64,000 nucleotides of DNA. Origin: JANQMY01 sp965227095. GTDB lineage: Bacteria; Pseudomonadota; Alphaproteobacteria; JANQMY01. The notes under the pieces are model-generated. The model was not told the DNA's origin. It searched no databases and worked only from the letters and a program-made list of their open reading frames with translations. The translations under genes and the position numbers were made by a program. Positions 1 through 8,163 of this stretch are shown in pieces (the first letter of the stretch is position 1; every line of letters begins with the position of its first letter). The stretch covers positions 1,430,036 through 1,494,035 of the forward strand of contig CBDDFL010000002.1 in the NCBI GenBank assembly GCA_965227095.1. Direction: 5' to 3'.

Positions 1-290
1 ATCCCGATCAAAGGAAACCAAACAAATGCCATTTGATTGAGACTAGTAAAAATGCCAAAAATGGGATTAGCGTATTGGCGTATCTGAAGGGCGGTTAACA
101 GTAGAAATGCATTCAATGCACAATGAAGCGCCACTGGAAGATATAATTTTGGATCTACCGAGTATTGAAGATTTACGGATTCCGATCCTGCAAGAAACAG
201 TGCGGTGAAAGCTAGACAAATTCCGGTTACCAAACTGAACTTCAGTATCAGTGGAACCTTTCCACGGTTCGTCTTTTCTGCATTGTCCAC
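1..290 (-). CDS. Partial membrane protein, runs off left edge
   Basis: An open frame reads leftward from a GTG at 290-288, with a GGGGGA purine run about seven bases upstream, and leaves the window still open. The roughly 96 visible residues contain three hydrophobic stretches (about 12-34, 48-68 and 74-96) separated by short polar loops, so this is the N-terminal part of a multi-pass inner-membrane protein. A stop lies in frame shortly upstream of the GTG, which limits the start choice. I do not recognise the family. A longer open frame on the same strand (67-507) in another register looks random in composition. Confidence 0.5.
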   Translation of the reverse strand, partial: MDNAEKTNRGKVPLILKFSLVTGICLAFTALFLAGSESVNLQYSVDPKLYLPVALHCALNAFLLLTALQIRQYANPIFGIFTSLNQMAFVWFPLIG

Positions 291-718
291 ATTGTTTCCC
301 CCAAGTACGTCGAGTTATTACAATCTTAGATGGGCGTTGGAGCAATACTTTTTTGAATGGTTGTGCCGCTATCATCGCTTTTTTTCGCGTGAGACTGCTG
401 TCTTTGAATTCAATTTTTTTTGCGTTTGTGATATTATTCCCCAGAGGGCGGCTGAACGACGGATAGGTACGGCGTGCTCTCGGTTCTGTTTTCTCCTCCC
501 ATCGCAACCTCGTGCGCGGATGTGTGTCTCGGCCGTCCGGTGGGGGACATATTTGTCATAACAATTTCTGGTTTTTCAAAGATGGGCACCGGATTTGCGC
601 GGCGGCTCGGCTCGCCGCCACGCGTCCGGGGTGACGAGCGAGGAAAAAGGTGGGGGCGTAACCCCGAAATTTGGATCAACCCCATGCGCCCATGGTTTGT
701 GGACGGCTGTCTGTTCCG
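291..718. other. Non-coding stretch, nothing convincing
   Basis: Between the partial membrane gene and the first repeat I see no credible gene on either strand. The open frames here have no ribosome-binding site, no recognisable motif and atypical composition. Bases 590-660 hold a GC-rich patch that may be a decayed copy of the dispersed repeats that follow. Confidence 0.4.
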
Positions 719-826
719 TTTTGTCGCCCCAGCGAAGGCTGGGGCCCATAACCACCGGTTTCAAAATTCTGGCATTGGGGCTATGGATCCCAAGCTCGCC
801 GTTTGGACGGCTCCTTGGGATGACAG
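719..826. repeat. Dispersed palindromic intergenic repeat
   Basis: The left end reads TCGCCCCAGCGAAGGCTGGGG and the right end contains GGATCCCAAG and CTTGGGATGACA, so each end is a small hairpin. The form (GTCATCCCAGCGAAGGCTGGG-like ends facing each other) matches a class of interspersed palindromic elements common between alphaproteobacterial genes. It lies in the non-coding stretch before the hydratase gene. Confidence 0.55.
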
Positions 827-894
827 CAAGAGGGCGGCGGTCCGGTTCCATGGGCGTCTCTTCTGCTATAACAAGACTCAAAACAACACACCGT

Positions 895-998
895 TGTCAT
901 TGCGAGGAGCGCTATGCGCGACGACGCAATCCAGGGCCACTTGCACGGAACAAGGGGCTCTGGATCGCCGCGCTTGCTGCGCAAGCTCGCGATGACGC
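895..998. repeat. Dispersed palindromic intergenic repeat, second type
   Basis: The element starts TGTCATTGCGAGGAGCG and ends with the imperfect inverted copy CGCAAGCTCGCGATGACGC, with CGACGCAATCCAG and CTGGATCGCCGCG as inner partners. This is the well-known alphaproteobacterial pattern of terminal inverted repeats around a GCAATCCAG core. It ends about 20 bases before the hydratase start, so it may supply or separate the promoter of the downstream operon. Confidence 0.6.
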
Positions 999-1020
999 GA
1001 AAAGACAAGGGGTACGCCTC

Positions 1021-1818
1021 ATGAGCAATGAAGACGTCCAAGTAACAGTCGATCCACGGGGGGTGGTCACGGTGCTGCTCAACCGGCCAGAGGTGCACAA
1101 TGCCTTCAACGCGCAAGTGATCGACACCCTAAAGCAGACCTTTTTGTCCCTTGCCACCCGCGAGGATGTGCGCGTGGTGGTCCTGCGCGGCGCGGGGAAA
1201 AGCTTTTCCGCCGGTGCCGACCTTAATTGGATGAAGGCCGCGGGCCAGACCTTCACGGTTGAGGAAAACGTGGCGGATGCCAAAAACCTCGCCGCCATGC
1301 TGCGCGCCTTGCGCGACATGCCGCAACCGTCCATCGCCTTGCCGCACGGGGCGGCCATGGGCGGCGGCGTGGGCCTGGTGGCCACCGCCGACATCGCCAT
1401 TGCCACGCGGGCCGCGCGCTTTGCCTTTTCCGAGGTGAAGCTGGGCCTTACCCCCGCCACCATTTCTCCTTACGTGGTGGAAGCCATCGGCGCCCGGGCC
1501 GCCCGGCGTTATTTCTTGTCGGGCGAACGCTTCGATGGGGACGAAGCCCTGCGCCTAGGTCTTATTCATCAGCTCACGGACGATGATGCCGCCCAAACAG
1601 AGGCTGCCGAAAGCATTATCGGCGCCATTTTGGCCGCCGCGCCCGGCGCCATCCACGCCGCGAAAGACTTGATCGACGCCGTCAATGGCAAACCCATCGA
1701 CGAAACCGTGATGGACGACACGGCCCGCCGCATTGCGCACCAACGCACCACCGACGAAGCACGCGAAGGCCTTGCGGCCTTTCTGGAAAAACGTAAACCG
1801 AATTGGACCGCCTCTTAA
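1021..1818 (+). CDS. Enoyl-CoA hydratase/isomerase, likely methylglutaconyl-CoA hydratase
   Basis: A crotonase-fold protein of 265 residues, the usual family length. The oxyanion-hole signatures are visible: GKSFSAGADL near residue 60 and HGAAMGGGVGL near 110. It should hydrate an enoyl-CoA. Because the next gene encodes a biotin-carrying acyl-CoA carboxylase subunit, the best guess is methylglutaconyl-CoA hydratase of leucine breakdown (LiuC type), but another short-chain enoyl-CoA substrate is possible. The ATG at 1021 follows the dispersed repeat. The stop overlaps the next start (TAATG), so the two are translationally coupled. The carboxylase beta subunit normally found nearby is not in the window. 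Confidence 0.85.
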   Translation: MSNEDVQVTVDPRGVVTVLLNRPEVHNAFNAQVIDTLKQTFLSLATREDVRVVVLRGAGKSFSAGADLNWMKAAGQTFTVEENVADAKNLAAMLRALRDMPQPSIALPHGAAMGGGVGLVATADIAIATRAARFAFSEVKLGLTPATISPYVVEAIGARAARRYFLSGERFDGDEALRLGLIHQLTDDDAAQTEAAESIIGAILAAAPGAIHAAKDLIDAVNGKPIDETVMDDTARRIAHQRTTDEAREGLAAFLEKRKPNWTAS

Positions 1819-3839
1819 TGTTCACCTCTGTCCTGATCGCCAATCGCGGGGAAATCGCCGCCCGTGTTCTGCAAACCGCCAACCGGCTGGGCCTGCGCAC
1901 CATTTGTGTGTATTCCGACGCGGATGCCAACGCCGCCTATCTGCAAGACGCAGACGAACGCTATTTGTTGGGGCCGGCACCCGCCACGGAAAGCTATCTG
2001 CGGGCGGATAAAATTCTGGAAATCGCCAAACAAGCGGGGGCGGAGTGCATTCACCCCGGTTATGGTTTCCTGTCGGAAAATGCGGACTTCTCCGAAGCCT
2101 GCGCCGCAGCGGGCATTAAATTTGTCGGCCCCAGTGCGGAGGCGATCCGCGCCATGGGTCTGAAAGACGCCGCTAAAGCCTTGATGGAAAAGGCGGGCGT
2201 GCCCGTGGTGCCCGGCTATCATGGGGACAATCAAGACCCGGACTTTCTGGCGGGCGAAGCGGACCGCATCGGCTACCCCGTGCTGATCAAAGCGGTGGCC
2301 GGCGGCGGCGGCAAGGGCATGCGCCGGGTGGATGATCCGGAGCGGTTCAAGAAAGACCTTAAATCCGCCAAGCGGGAGGCCGCTTCCAGCTTCGGCGATG
2401 ACCGCGTGCTGGTGGAAAAATTCGTCGCCAAGCCGCGCCATATCGAAGTGCAGGTGTTCGGCGATGCCCATGGGAACGTGCACCATCTGTTCGAGCGGGA
2501 TTGTTCCCTGCAACGGCGCCACCAGAAAGTGGTGGAAGAAGCCCCGGCCCCCGGCATGACGGAAGAGATGCGCGCCGCCATGTGCGACGCCGCCGTGGCG
2601 GCCGCCCAGGCCATCAATTATGAAGGGGCGGGCACGGTGGAATTCATCGTGGATGCGTCCGACGGTCTGCACCCCGACGGGTTCTATTTCATGGAAATGA
2701 ATACGCGCCTGCAGGTGGAACATCCGGTCACCGAAGCCATCACCGATTTGGATTTGGTGGAAGAACAATTCCGCGTGGCGGCGGGGGAAGAATTCGCGGG
2801 CCTTGAGGATGACGAGCCCATGGGGCACGCCATCGAAGTGCGTTTGTATGCGGAAAATCCGCAGAAAAACTTTTTCCCGTCCGCCGGTCGTTTGCATCAT
2901 TTGCACTTCCCCGATTGGGGCGCGGATGCGCGCATCGATACGGGCGTGCGCCAGGGGGACGAGGTCTCCATGTTTTACGATCCCATGATCGCCAAGATCA
3001 TCGTTCATGGGGACACGCGCGATGAGGCCATCGAGAATTTGCAGTCGGCGCTGAGCGACACCCGCGTGGCGGGCCTCAACAGCAATGTGGATTTTCTGCG
3101 CCGCGTGGCGGACAACGATGCCTTTGCCGCGGGCGATGTGCATACGGGCTTCATCGACCAGCATTTGGACGATTTGGTGCCCGGCGTTGATGATCACCCC
3201 CCGGCGGAGGTGGTGCTGGCGGGCGCGGTGTGCCTGTTGCGCCAGGAACAAGAAGGCTTGCGCGCGCAAAACGGCGCGGCCTCGCCCTGGGATGCGCTGG
3301 ACGGCTGGCGCGTCGGGGGCCGGGCCGCCCGCACGCTAAGCTTCGAGGTGGCGGGGCACACCCATGTGGTGACCGCGCGCTATGGCGCGGGTGAGGGCGG
3401 GGCCGGTTTCACTATGACGCTTGGCGACACGACCTATGACGTCGGTGGGGTGCTGGAACCATTCGACGATGAGCTGAGCTTGAGCGTCGATGGCCGCCGC
3501 GCCACGGTTCATGTGGTAAGGCGCGACGATGTGCTGACCGTGATCACGCCGGACCGCCATTGGCCGCTGGGGCTGGTGGATGCCCATGCCTTTGACGAGG
3601 CCGGCGCCGATGGGGCCGTGGACATTACCGCGCCCATGCCCGGCAAGATCATCGCCGTGCAGGTGGAAAAAGGCGCGCAGGTGAAAAAAGGCGATGCTCT
3701 GGTCACGCTGGAGGCCATGAAGATGGAACATGCCCTGTCGGCGGCGGCGGATGCGGTGATCGGCGATGTGCTGGTTTCCGTGGGGGACCAGGTGGATGAG
3801 GGGACGGCCCTTGTCCGCTTTGAAGAGGCCGGAGCATGA
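1818..3839 (+). CDS. Acyl-CoA carboxylase biotin-carrying alpha subunit (3-methylcrotonyl-CoA type)
   Basis: A protein of 673 residues with an N-terminal biotin carboxylase domain (starts FTSVLIANRGEIAARV; ATP-grasp loop GGGGKGMRRV; EMNTRLQVEHPVTE) and a C-terminal biotinyl carrier domain. The biotin attachment motif AMKM has its lysine at about residue 635. It would carboxylate biotin with bicarbonate and ATP and pass the carboxyl group on through a beta subunit. The neighbouring hydratase favours 3-methylcrotonyl-CoA carboxylase (leucine pathway); propionyl-CoA carboxylase alpha has the same layout and cannot be excluded. The ATG overlaps the previous stop. Confidence 0.88.
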   Translation: MFTSVLIANRGEIAARVLQTANRLGLRTICVYSDADANAAYLQDADERYLLGPAPATESYLRADKILEIAKQAGAECIHPGYGFLSENADFSEACAAAGIKFVGPSAEAIRAMGLKDAAKALMEKAGVPVVPGYHGDNQDPDFLAGEADRIGYPVLIKAVAGGGGKGMRRVDDPERFKKDLKSAKREAASSFGDDRVLVEKFVAKPRHIEVQVFGDAHGNVHHLFERDCSLQRRHQKVVEEAPAPGMTEEMRAAMCDAAVAAAQAINYEGAGTVEFIVDASDGLHPDGFYFMEMNTRLQVEHPVTEAITDLDLVEEQFRVAAGEEFAGLEDDEPMGHAIEVRLYAENPQKNFFPSAGRLHHLHFPDWGADARIDTGVRQGDEVSMFYDPMIAKIIVHGDTRDEAIENLQSALSDTRVAGLNSNVDFLRRVADNDAFAAGDVHTGFIDQHLDDLVPGVDDHPPAEVVLAGAVCLLRQEQEGLRAQNGAASPWDALDGWRVGGRAARTLSFEVAGHTHVVTARYGAGEGGAGFTMTLGDTTYDVGGVLEPFDDELSLSVDGRRATVHVVRRDDVLTVITPDRHWPLGLVDAHAFDEAGADGAVDITAPMPGKIIAVQVEKGAQVKKGDALVTLEAMKMEHALSAAADAVIGDVLVSVGDQVDEGTALVRFEEAGA

Positions 3840-3878
3840 TCAGGAAAAGTGGGCACCGGTTTTCCGGTTCGATCATGC
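3834..3878. repeat. Palindromic intergenic repeat (GCATGATC...GATCATGC)
   Basis: The element begins GCATGATCAGGAAAAGTGGG, continues CACCGGTTTTCCGGTT and closes with CGATCATGC. The outer arms GCATGATC/GATCATGC are perfect inverted copies. Elements of the form GATCAGGAAAAGTG..CCGGTTTTCC..GATCATGC are dispersed in Rhizobiales and related genomes. Its left end overlaps the stop codon of the carboxylase gene. Confidence 0.6.
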
Positions 3879-3963
3879 GACCATCCAAACAAAATGGGTC
3901 GATCGCTCGACGCGAATCGATCCAGAACTAGGTCTTGAGGAAAGGACACAAGAGTTACACACC

Positions 3964-4416
3964 ATGGCGTCACCATCTTCCCCCCTCAACCTGCTCAAAC
4001 TGTGCGTCGGGGCCGACGACATTCAGGATTTGGCCGAGTGGCAGCGCTACTGGGTGTCGGAGCGGAAGCGTCTGAAACGCTCGCCGGAGATTTTTCACAC
4101 CACGCGCATGGTGCCCAAGCGCGCCGATGAAATTGTCACGGGCGGGTCGCTTTATTGGGTCATTAAGGGCCAGGTGCAGGTGCGCCAGCTGATCACCGAA
4201 ATCCGCCCGTTCAAAGATGACGAGGGGATACGCCGGTGTCATTTGGTGCTGCATCCGGATTTGGTGCTGACGCAATTTCAACCGAGGCGGCCGTTTCAGG
4301 GCTGGCGCTATCTGGAAGCGAAGGATGCGCCCAAGGATCTGCCGAAGGGCGCGCAAAGCTCGGGTGCAATTCCTGAAGAAATGCGCCAAGATCTCATGGA
4401 ATTGGGACTGTTATAG
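3964..4416 (+). CDS. DUF1489 family protein
   Basis: A soluble protein of 150 residues. It resembles the DUF1489 family found almost only in alphaproteobacteria: an opening like SPLNLLKLCVGADD, then HTTRMVPKRADEI, a GGSLYWVIKG segment, and a C-terminal GWRYL. The function of the family is unknown. The ATG at 3964 is used because everything upstream in frame crosses the intergenic palindrome. The gene lies 11 bases before a secreted-protein gene on the same strand. Confidence 0.75.
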   Translation: MASPSSPLNLLKLCVGADDIQDLAEWQRYWVSERKRLKRSPEIFHTTRMVPKRADEIVTGGSLYWVIKGQVQVRQLITEIRPFKDDEGIRRCHLVLHPDLVLTQFQPRRPFQGWRYLEAKDAPKDLPKGAQSSGAIPEEMRQDLMELGLL

Positions 4417-4427
4417 GGGTGAATGGG

Positions 4428-5189
4428 ATGATGAAAGCAGCGGCGAAAGTGGGTTTGATGGTCGGGGTGCTGGCCATGGGGGGCGCCGGCGCGGCCTTTG
4501 CGGAAAACACGGTCTGTTTGACCCAAGCCTTAAGTTTCGCGGACAAGCCGGTGACCGGCTGTTTGACCGCCCAGCAAGCCGCCGATCTGATGGACCGGCC
4601 GATCCTGCTGGGGGGCGAAGAAAAGAAAGGCAAGGGGCTGGAGCTGACGCACCCAACCGACATTCGCGAGAAGAAATCCGTCAAAACCTGCCGCGACTAT
4701 CAGGCCGCCACCGGGGAAGACTGGTTCGCCATGACCACCTATGACATGACCATTGAAGGCCATTTCCAAAAACATTGCGGCCTGTTGGCGTTGATTGCCA
4801 AGGCGACGCCGTCCAAGACCGACCATTTGCCGAAAACGCCGGTGACGCAAGTGGACCCAGAGGAGATTTCCGTGGCGGTGTTGGCGCTGTTCGATCCGGA
4901 AGGCACGGAGAATTTGGACCGCGCGGCAGAACAGGGGCGTACACTGAAAGATTATGCCGACCGCGGGGCCTTGGAAGTGACCGAGCAAACGCCCACGCGC
5001 CTCGACATCGACTTCCGCTCCATGTCCGGGTCGATCCAGGAATTGGCGCGCGGGGATTTTTCCGGTGACGGTGTGAAGGACGCGCTGGTCACTTGCGGCG
5101 TGCGCGCGCAAGGGGGGTCTTACCGTGTGACGGATTTGATGGTGGTGACCAAACGTTCCGCCAACGGATTATTGGAGGTGGTAGACTAG
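4428..5189 (+). CDS. Secreted protein of unknown function
   Basis: Not recognised. The product has 253 residues. The N-terminus MMKAAAKVGLMVGVLAMGG followed by AGAAFA-EN is a clear Sec signal peptide with a likely cleavage after AFA, so the protein is periplasmic. Several cysteines in the mature part (VCLTQ, VTGCL, KTCRDY, KHCGL) could form disulfides. A DGVKDALVTCGV stretch near the C-terminus is its most conserved-looking part. The ATG at 4428 is chosen because AGGGGTG lies six bases upstream; a GTG at 4419 is the alternative. Confidence 0.65.
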   Translation: MMKAAAKVGLMVGVLAMGGAGAAFAENTVCLTQALSFADKPVTGCLTAQQAADLMDRPILLGGEEKKGKGLELTHPTDIREKKSVKTCRDYQAATGEDWFAMTTYDMTIEGHFQKHCGLLALIAKATPSKTDHLPKTPVTQVDPEEISVAVLALFDPEGTENLDRAAEQGRTLKDYADRGALEVTEQTPTRLDIDFRSMSGSIQELARGDFSGDGVKDALVTCGVRAQGGSYRVTDLMVVTKRSANGLLEVVD

Positions 5190-5249
5190 TCTCGTTTTTC
5201 GTTGGTGGAGCGGGTGGCCGGGCCGCCTCTCTTTTGATTTACCTGGCCA

Positions 5250-5314
5250 CCCGCTCCCCCTCCCAAGCCACCCGGATACGGTACCCTGGCGGGTGGCTTG
5301 GGAGGGGGAGCGGG
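5250..5314. terminator. Long perfect inverted repeat between convergent genes
   Basis: Arms of 25 bases at 5250-5274 (CCCGCTCCCCCTCCCAAGCC...) and 5290-5314 are exact reverse complements around a 15-base loop. The repeat lies between the end of the secreted-protein gene and the end of panC, which converge, so a bidirectional terminator is the likely role. The flanks also carry a direct repeat (GAGCGGGTGGCCGGGCCGCC and GAGCGGGCTGGCCAGGCCGCC), which hints at a dispersed element. There is no long T run. Confidence 0.5.
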
Positions 5315-5330
5315 CTGGCCAGGCCGCCTT

Positions 5331-6191
5331 CTAAGGCAAAGAGACCGCCATATTATCTATGAGGCGCAGCTCGCCAATGCCCACCGCCGCCAGCAGGCGC
5401 GCTGATTTGGTGTTGGGCTTCAGCGGTTCCAGGGTCTCCGCGTCGCGCAGGTCGAGATACTGAACCGCGTTAAAGCCCGCCGCGAGAAGGGCGGTTTTGG
5501 CCTTCTCCACCGCCAGGGCCGCGTCCTCGCCACCCTCGATGGCTTCGATGGCGTGGCGCATGATTTTGTTCAGCTCCCCCGCCGTCTCGCGCTGGGGGGT
5601 GGTGAGGTAGGCATTGCGGGACGACATGGCCAGGCCGTCCGCCTCCCGCCCGGTGGGGCCGCCAATGATCTCGATGGGCATGTCGAGGTCGCGCACCAGC
5701 CGCCGGATCACCAGCAATTGCTGGTAGTCCTTTTCGCCGAAGACGGCGATGTCGGGCTGGACCTGGTTGAGGAGCTTGGTGACCACCGTCGCCACACCGC
5801 CGAAAAAGTGGGGGCGGGTGGCGCTCTCCAGCCCCTCGGAGACCCCGCCCACCGTCACATCGGTGGAGAAATTGGGGGGGTACATGGCGTCGCGATTGGG
5901 CAGATAGACGCCGTCCACCGGCCTGAGGCTCAACTTCTCCATGTCCGCATCTTCCGTGCGCGGATAATCGTCGAAATCCTCGTGCGGTGCGAACTGCGCC
6001 GGATTGACGAAGATGCTCACCACCACCTTGTCCGCGTGGTGCGCCGCAAGATCCACCAGCGACAAATGCCCTTCATGCAGCGCGCCCATGGTCGGCACGA
6101 AGCCGACGGTGAGCCCGCCGGACCGCCACAGCGCGACCTGATCCCTCAGCGCACGGAGCTCACGGAAAACGGCAAAGGGATAATCCGGCAT
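5331..6191 (-). CDS. panC: Pantoate--beta-alanine ligase
   Basis: 286 residues, the normal family length. PanC joins D-pantoate and beta-alanine with ATP to make pantothenate, the coenzyme A precursor. Visible motifs are VPTMGALHEGHLSL (nucleotide-binding HxGH-type) near residue 30, FVNPAQF near 60, GEKDYQQL near 150 and SSRNAYL (KMSKS-equivalent) near 190. It follows a small secreted-protein gene by nine bases on the same strand and may share its transcript. No panB is visible in the window. Confidence 0.95.
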   Translation of the reverse strand: MPDYPFAVFRELRALRDQVALWRSGGLTVGFVPTMGALHEGHLSLVDLAAHHADKVVVSIFVNPAQFAPHEDFDDYPRTEDADMEKLSLRPVDGVYLPNRDAMYPPNFSTDVTVGGVSEGLESATRPHFFGGVATVVTKLLNQVQPDIAVFGEKDYQQLLVIRRLVRDLDMPIEIIGGPTGREADGLAMSSRNAYLTTPQRETAGELNKIMRHAIEAIEGGEDAALAVEKAKTALLAAGFNAVQYLDLRDAETLEPLKPNTKSARLLAAVGIGELRLIDNMAVSLP

Positions 6192-6200
6192 GATCTGAAA

Positions 6201-6611
6201 TTACTTTGCGTTTGCGGCCAGGTCTTTGCGGCGCTTCACCAGCGCTTTGGCGTGCGCGTAATTGTCCACGCGCTCCAGACGGCTGATGGCGCAGCGCTGT
6301 TTGAACGTGTCATAGACGATGATCGATGCCGGCGTGCGGTCGCTGAGATAGCTCAGCCGGGAATCGATGCCGATGCTCTCCGCATGGGTGAGGCCCACGC
6401 AATAGCCGAACAAGGTCGCGAGGAAGGCTTTTTTCCGCGAGGCGCCGTAAAGCACCACGTGGCGCCCGTCCAACGCGCGGAAATCGCTAAACTGACTGAC
6501 GAAAAATCCATCGCGTTTCGCAGCGGTGCCGCCGTCTTCCGTGGCCGCGCCCAAGCCGGGTGCTGTCGTCAGTCCGATCATCAACGCCAACAAAAACCGC
6601 ATTCTGGTCAT
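6201..6611 (-). CDS. Small secreted protein, DUF6491-like
   Basis: 136 residues with a signal peptide (MTRMRFLLALMIGLTTAPGL, cleavage near GAA). The mature part has the pattern FRALDGRHVVLYGASRKKAFLATL..C.GL..AESIGI..R, then a basic stretch with RCAISRLERV. This resembles the small alphaproteobacterial and gammaproteobacterial proteins grouped as DUF6491, of unknown function. The ATG at 6611 has GGAAGGA upstream at good spacing; an ATG 15 bases further upstream is less likely. It is followed closely by panC. Confidence 0.6.
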   Translation of the reverse strand: MTRMRFLLALMIGLTTAPGLGAATEDGGTAAKRDGFFVSQFSDFRALDGRHVVLYGASRKKAFLATLFGYCVGLTHAESIGIDSRLSYLSDRTPASIIVYDTFKQRCAISRLERVDNYAHAKALVKRRKDLAANAK

Positions 6612-6944
6612 GGTGTGTCCTTCCACAGGCTGGGGGGAATCCTGATCGGGAGGGAGTGTAAATCACTTCTTATTTTTCGAAAACCACCCAAACAATAAGC
6701 CCGCAGCGCGGAGCTGCGGGCTCTAAAATGCACCATGCGCAGTTGAGGCTGCGGCTTGGGTACGATTTCCTTGGTCTTGTCCCCGACCATTGGCGTTTCT
6801 TGTTATTCAGGTGCTTTCCAGTGGGCCAGTAGGCTGGACAACACCCCTTATGGCTTTCGCCTTATTGTGAAACGCCCAGTTATTTTGTCATATTTATGAC
6901 AGCGTTGCACAAGAAAAATAACAGATTTGGCAAAAAAATCGCTT
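6612..6944. other. Intergenic stretch with one stem-loop
   Basis: No gene is visible between two minus-strand genes. A 10-bp stem-loop at 6698-6722 (AGCCCGCAGC/GCTGCGGGCT) with a short T-rich tail on the minus strand could terminate transcripts coming from the oxidoreductase gene to the right. The rest is AT-rich and presumably holds the promoter for the secreted protein and panC. Confidence 0.4.
6698..6722 (-). terminator. Stem-loop, possible terminator
   Basis: Perfect 10-bp arms AGCCCGCAGC and GCTGCGGGCT around a five-base loop. Read on the minus strand it is followed by TTATTGTTT, a weak T tract. It would end transcripts of the flavoprotein gene that stops at 6945. Confidence 0.4.
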
Positions 6945-8078
6945 TTAGAGTGTGATTAGAAGGTCCGACACCCGCCGAGCTAAGCTAGACGCTGCGGTAA
7001 GTCCCGGTGATTCAATGCCAAAAAGATTAACCAGTCCGTCGATTCCATGCGTTTTTGGCCCGTGAATCACAAAATCTGCCTCCAGATGATTCCGTCCGGA
7101 TTGTCCGCGCACAAAGCTGATTTTGGGTCTTATCCCGGCATATCCGGGAGTGAGCGATCCGGGTTCCAAGCCGGGGTAGTACCGGCGGATAGCCACGTCG
7201 AAGGCATCCACCGCATCGTCCGACACAGGATAGGCCGGCTCGTCGATCCAGTGATGGTCAGGCCCAAAGCGGACACGCCCCGCCAGGTCGAGCGTGCTGT
7301 GGATGCCGAGGCCGTGTTCCTCCGGCACCGGATAGATCAGATGGCGAAAGGGCGGCTTTCCGGAATGGGTAAGATAGCGGCCCAGCGAATAATGCTGGCT
7401 TGGAATGTAATCATTCGCCAGCCCTTCAATCGCTTTCGCCACATCAATAGCGCCCAAGCCGGCGGCATTGACGATGCTGCGGCATCCGAACGTGTGCTCA
7501 TCGGCGTTCGCATCCGCAATGGCAGCTACGAACCCGTTTTGCCCATCAATTTCCGCACGGATGAAATGATGGTTGCAGACAAGCACGGCGCCGTGGTTTT
7601 CCGCGTCCGCCAAATAGCTCAACATCAGTTGATGGCTGTCGATTATTCCAGAGTCTGGGCTTAGAAGGGCCGCGTTACATCTTACCTGCGGTTCCAGGGC
7701 TAAAACCTGAGCGCGGGTTAAAAGTGTTAATCCGTCGACACCGCAAGCTTCGGCGTTCGATTTAATTGCCTCAAGCTTGTCGTCATCGCCGGCACCTGTC
7801 GCAACAACGAGTTTACCTGTCTTCCGGTATGGGATGTGGCGGTCTTCCGCATATTGATAGAGCGCGTCGCGCCCTTCCAAACATGTTATGGCTTTCAGGC
7901 TGCCTGGTTTGTAATAGATCCCGGCATGAACAACTTCGCTGTTCCGTGAGCTGATTCCTTGGCCGAAATCAGCCTCTTTCTCGACGATAACGACCGACAC
8001 GCCACGCATCGCCAATTGCCGCGCAATGGCAAGCCCAACAACGCCTGCACCAACGACTAAAGAATCGAACCTATCCAT
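6945..8078 (-). CDS. FAD-dependent oxidoreductase, L-2-hydroxyglutarate dehydrogenase-like
   Basis: 377 residues of the DAO fold. The N-terminal dinucleotide-binding motif is VVGAGVVGLAIARQLA. The stretch SSRNSEVVHAGIYY near residue 45 and the C-terminal AGIRPKI and NLFGIESPGLTAA are hallmarks of the L-2-hydroxyglutarate oxidase (LhgO/L2HGDH) group. It probably oxidises L-2-hydroxyglutarate or a related 2-hydroxyacid, passing electrons to the quinone pool. The gene is divergent from mipZ, and the two share an 85-base intergenic region. Confidence 0.8.
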   Translation of the reverse strand: MDRFDSLVVGAGVVGLAIARQLAMRGVSVVIVEKEADFGQGISSRNSEVVHAGIYYKPGSLKAITCLEGRDALYQYAEDRHIPYRKTGKLVVATGAGDDDKLEAIKSNAEACGVDGLTLLTRAQVLALEPQVRCNAALLSPDSGIIDSHQLMLSYLADAENHGAVLVCNHHFIRAEIDGQNGFVAAIADANADEHTFGCRSIVNAAGLGAIDVAKAIEGLANDYIPSQHYSLGRYLTHSGKPPFRHLIYPVPEEHGLGIHSTLDLAGRVRFGPDHHWIDEPAYPVSDDAVDAFDVAIRRYYPGLEPGSLTPGYAGIRPKISFVRGQSGRNHLEADFVIHGPKTHGIDGLVNLFGIESPGLTAASSLARRVSDLLITL

Positions 8079-8163
8079 TCAATCTACCATAGTGAATCAG
8101 TTGACTTTGTGGCATGCCTCTTCTCACTATTTTGCAAACACCATGCAGGGGTAAAGACGGCAG

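Noticed and set aside
67..507. Open frame of 146 codons on the minus strand
   Set aside because: Composition looks random, there is no ribosome-binding site, and it overlaps a more credible membrane-protein frame starting at 290.
1815..3269. Long open frame antisense to the carboxylase gene
   Set aside because: It is a mirror of a high-GC coding frame; its protein is His/Arg-rich with no family pattern.
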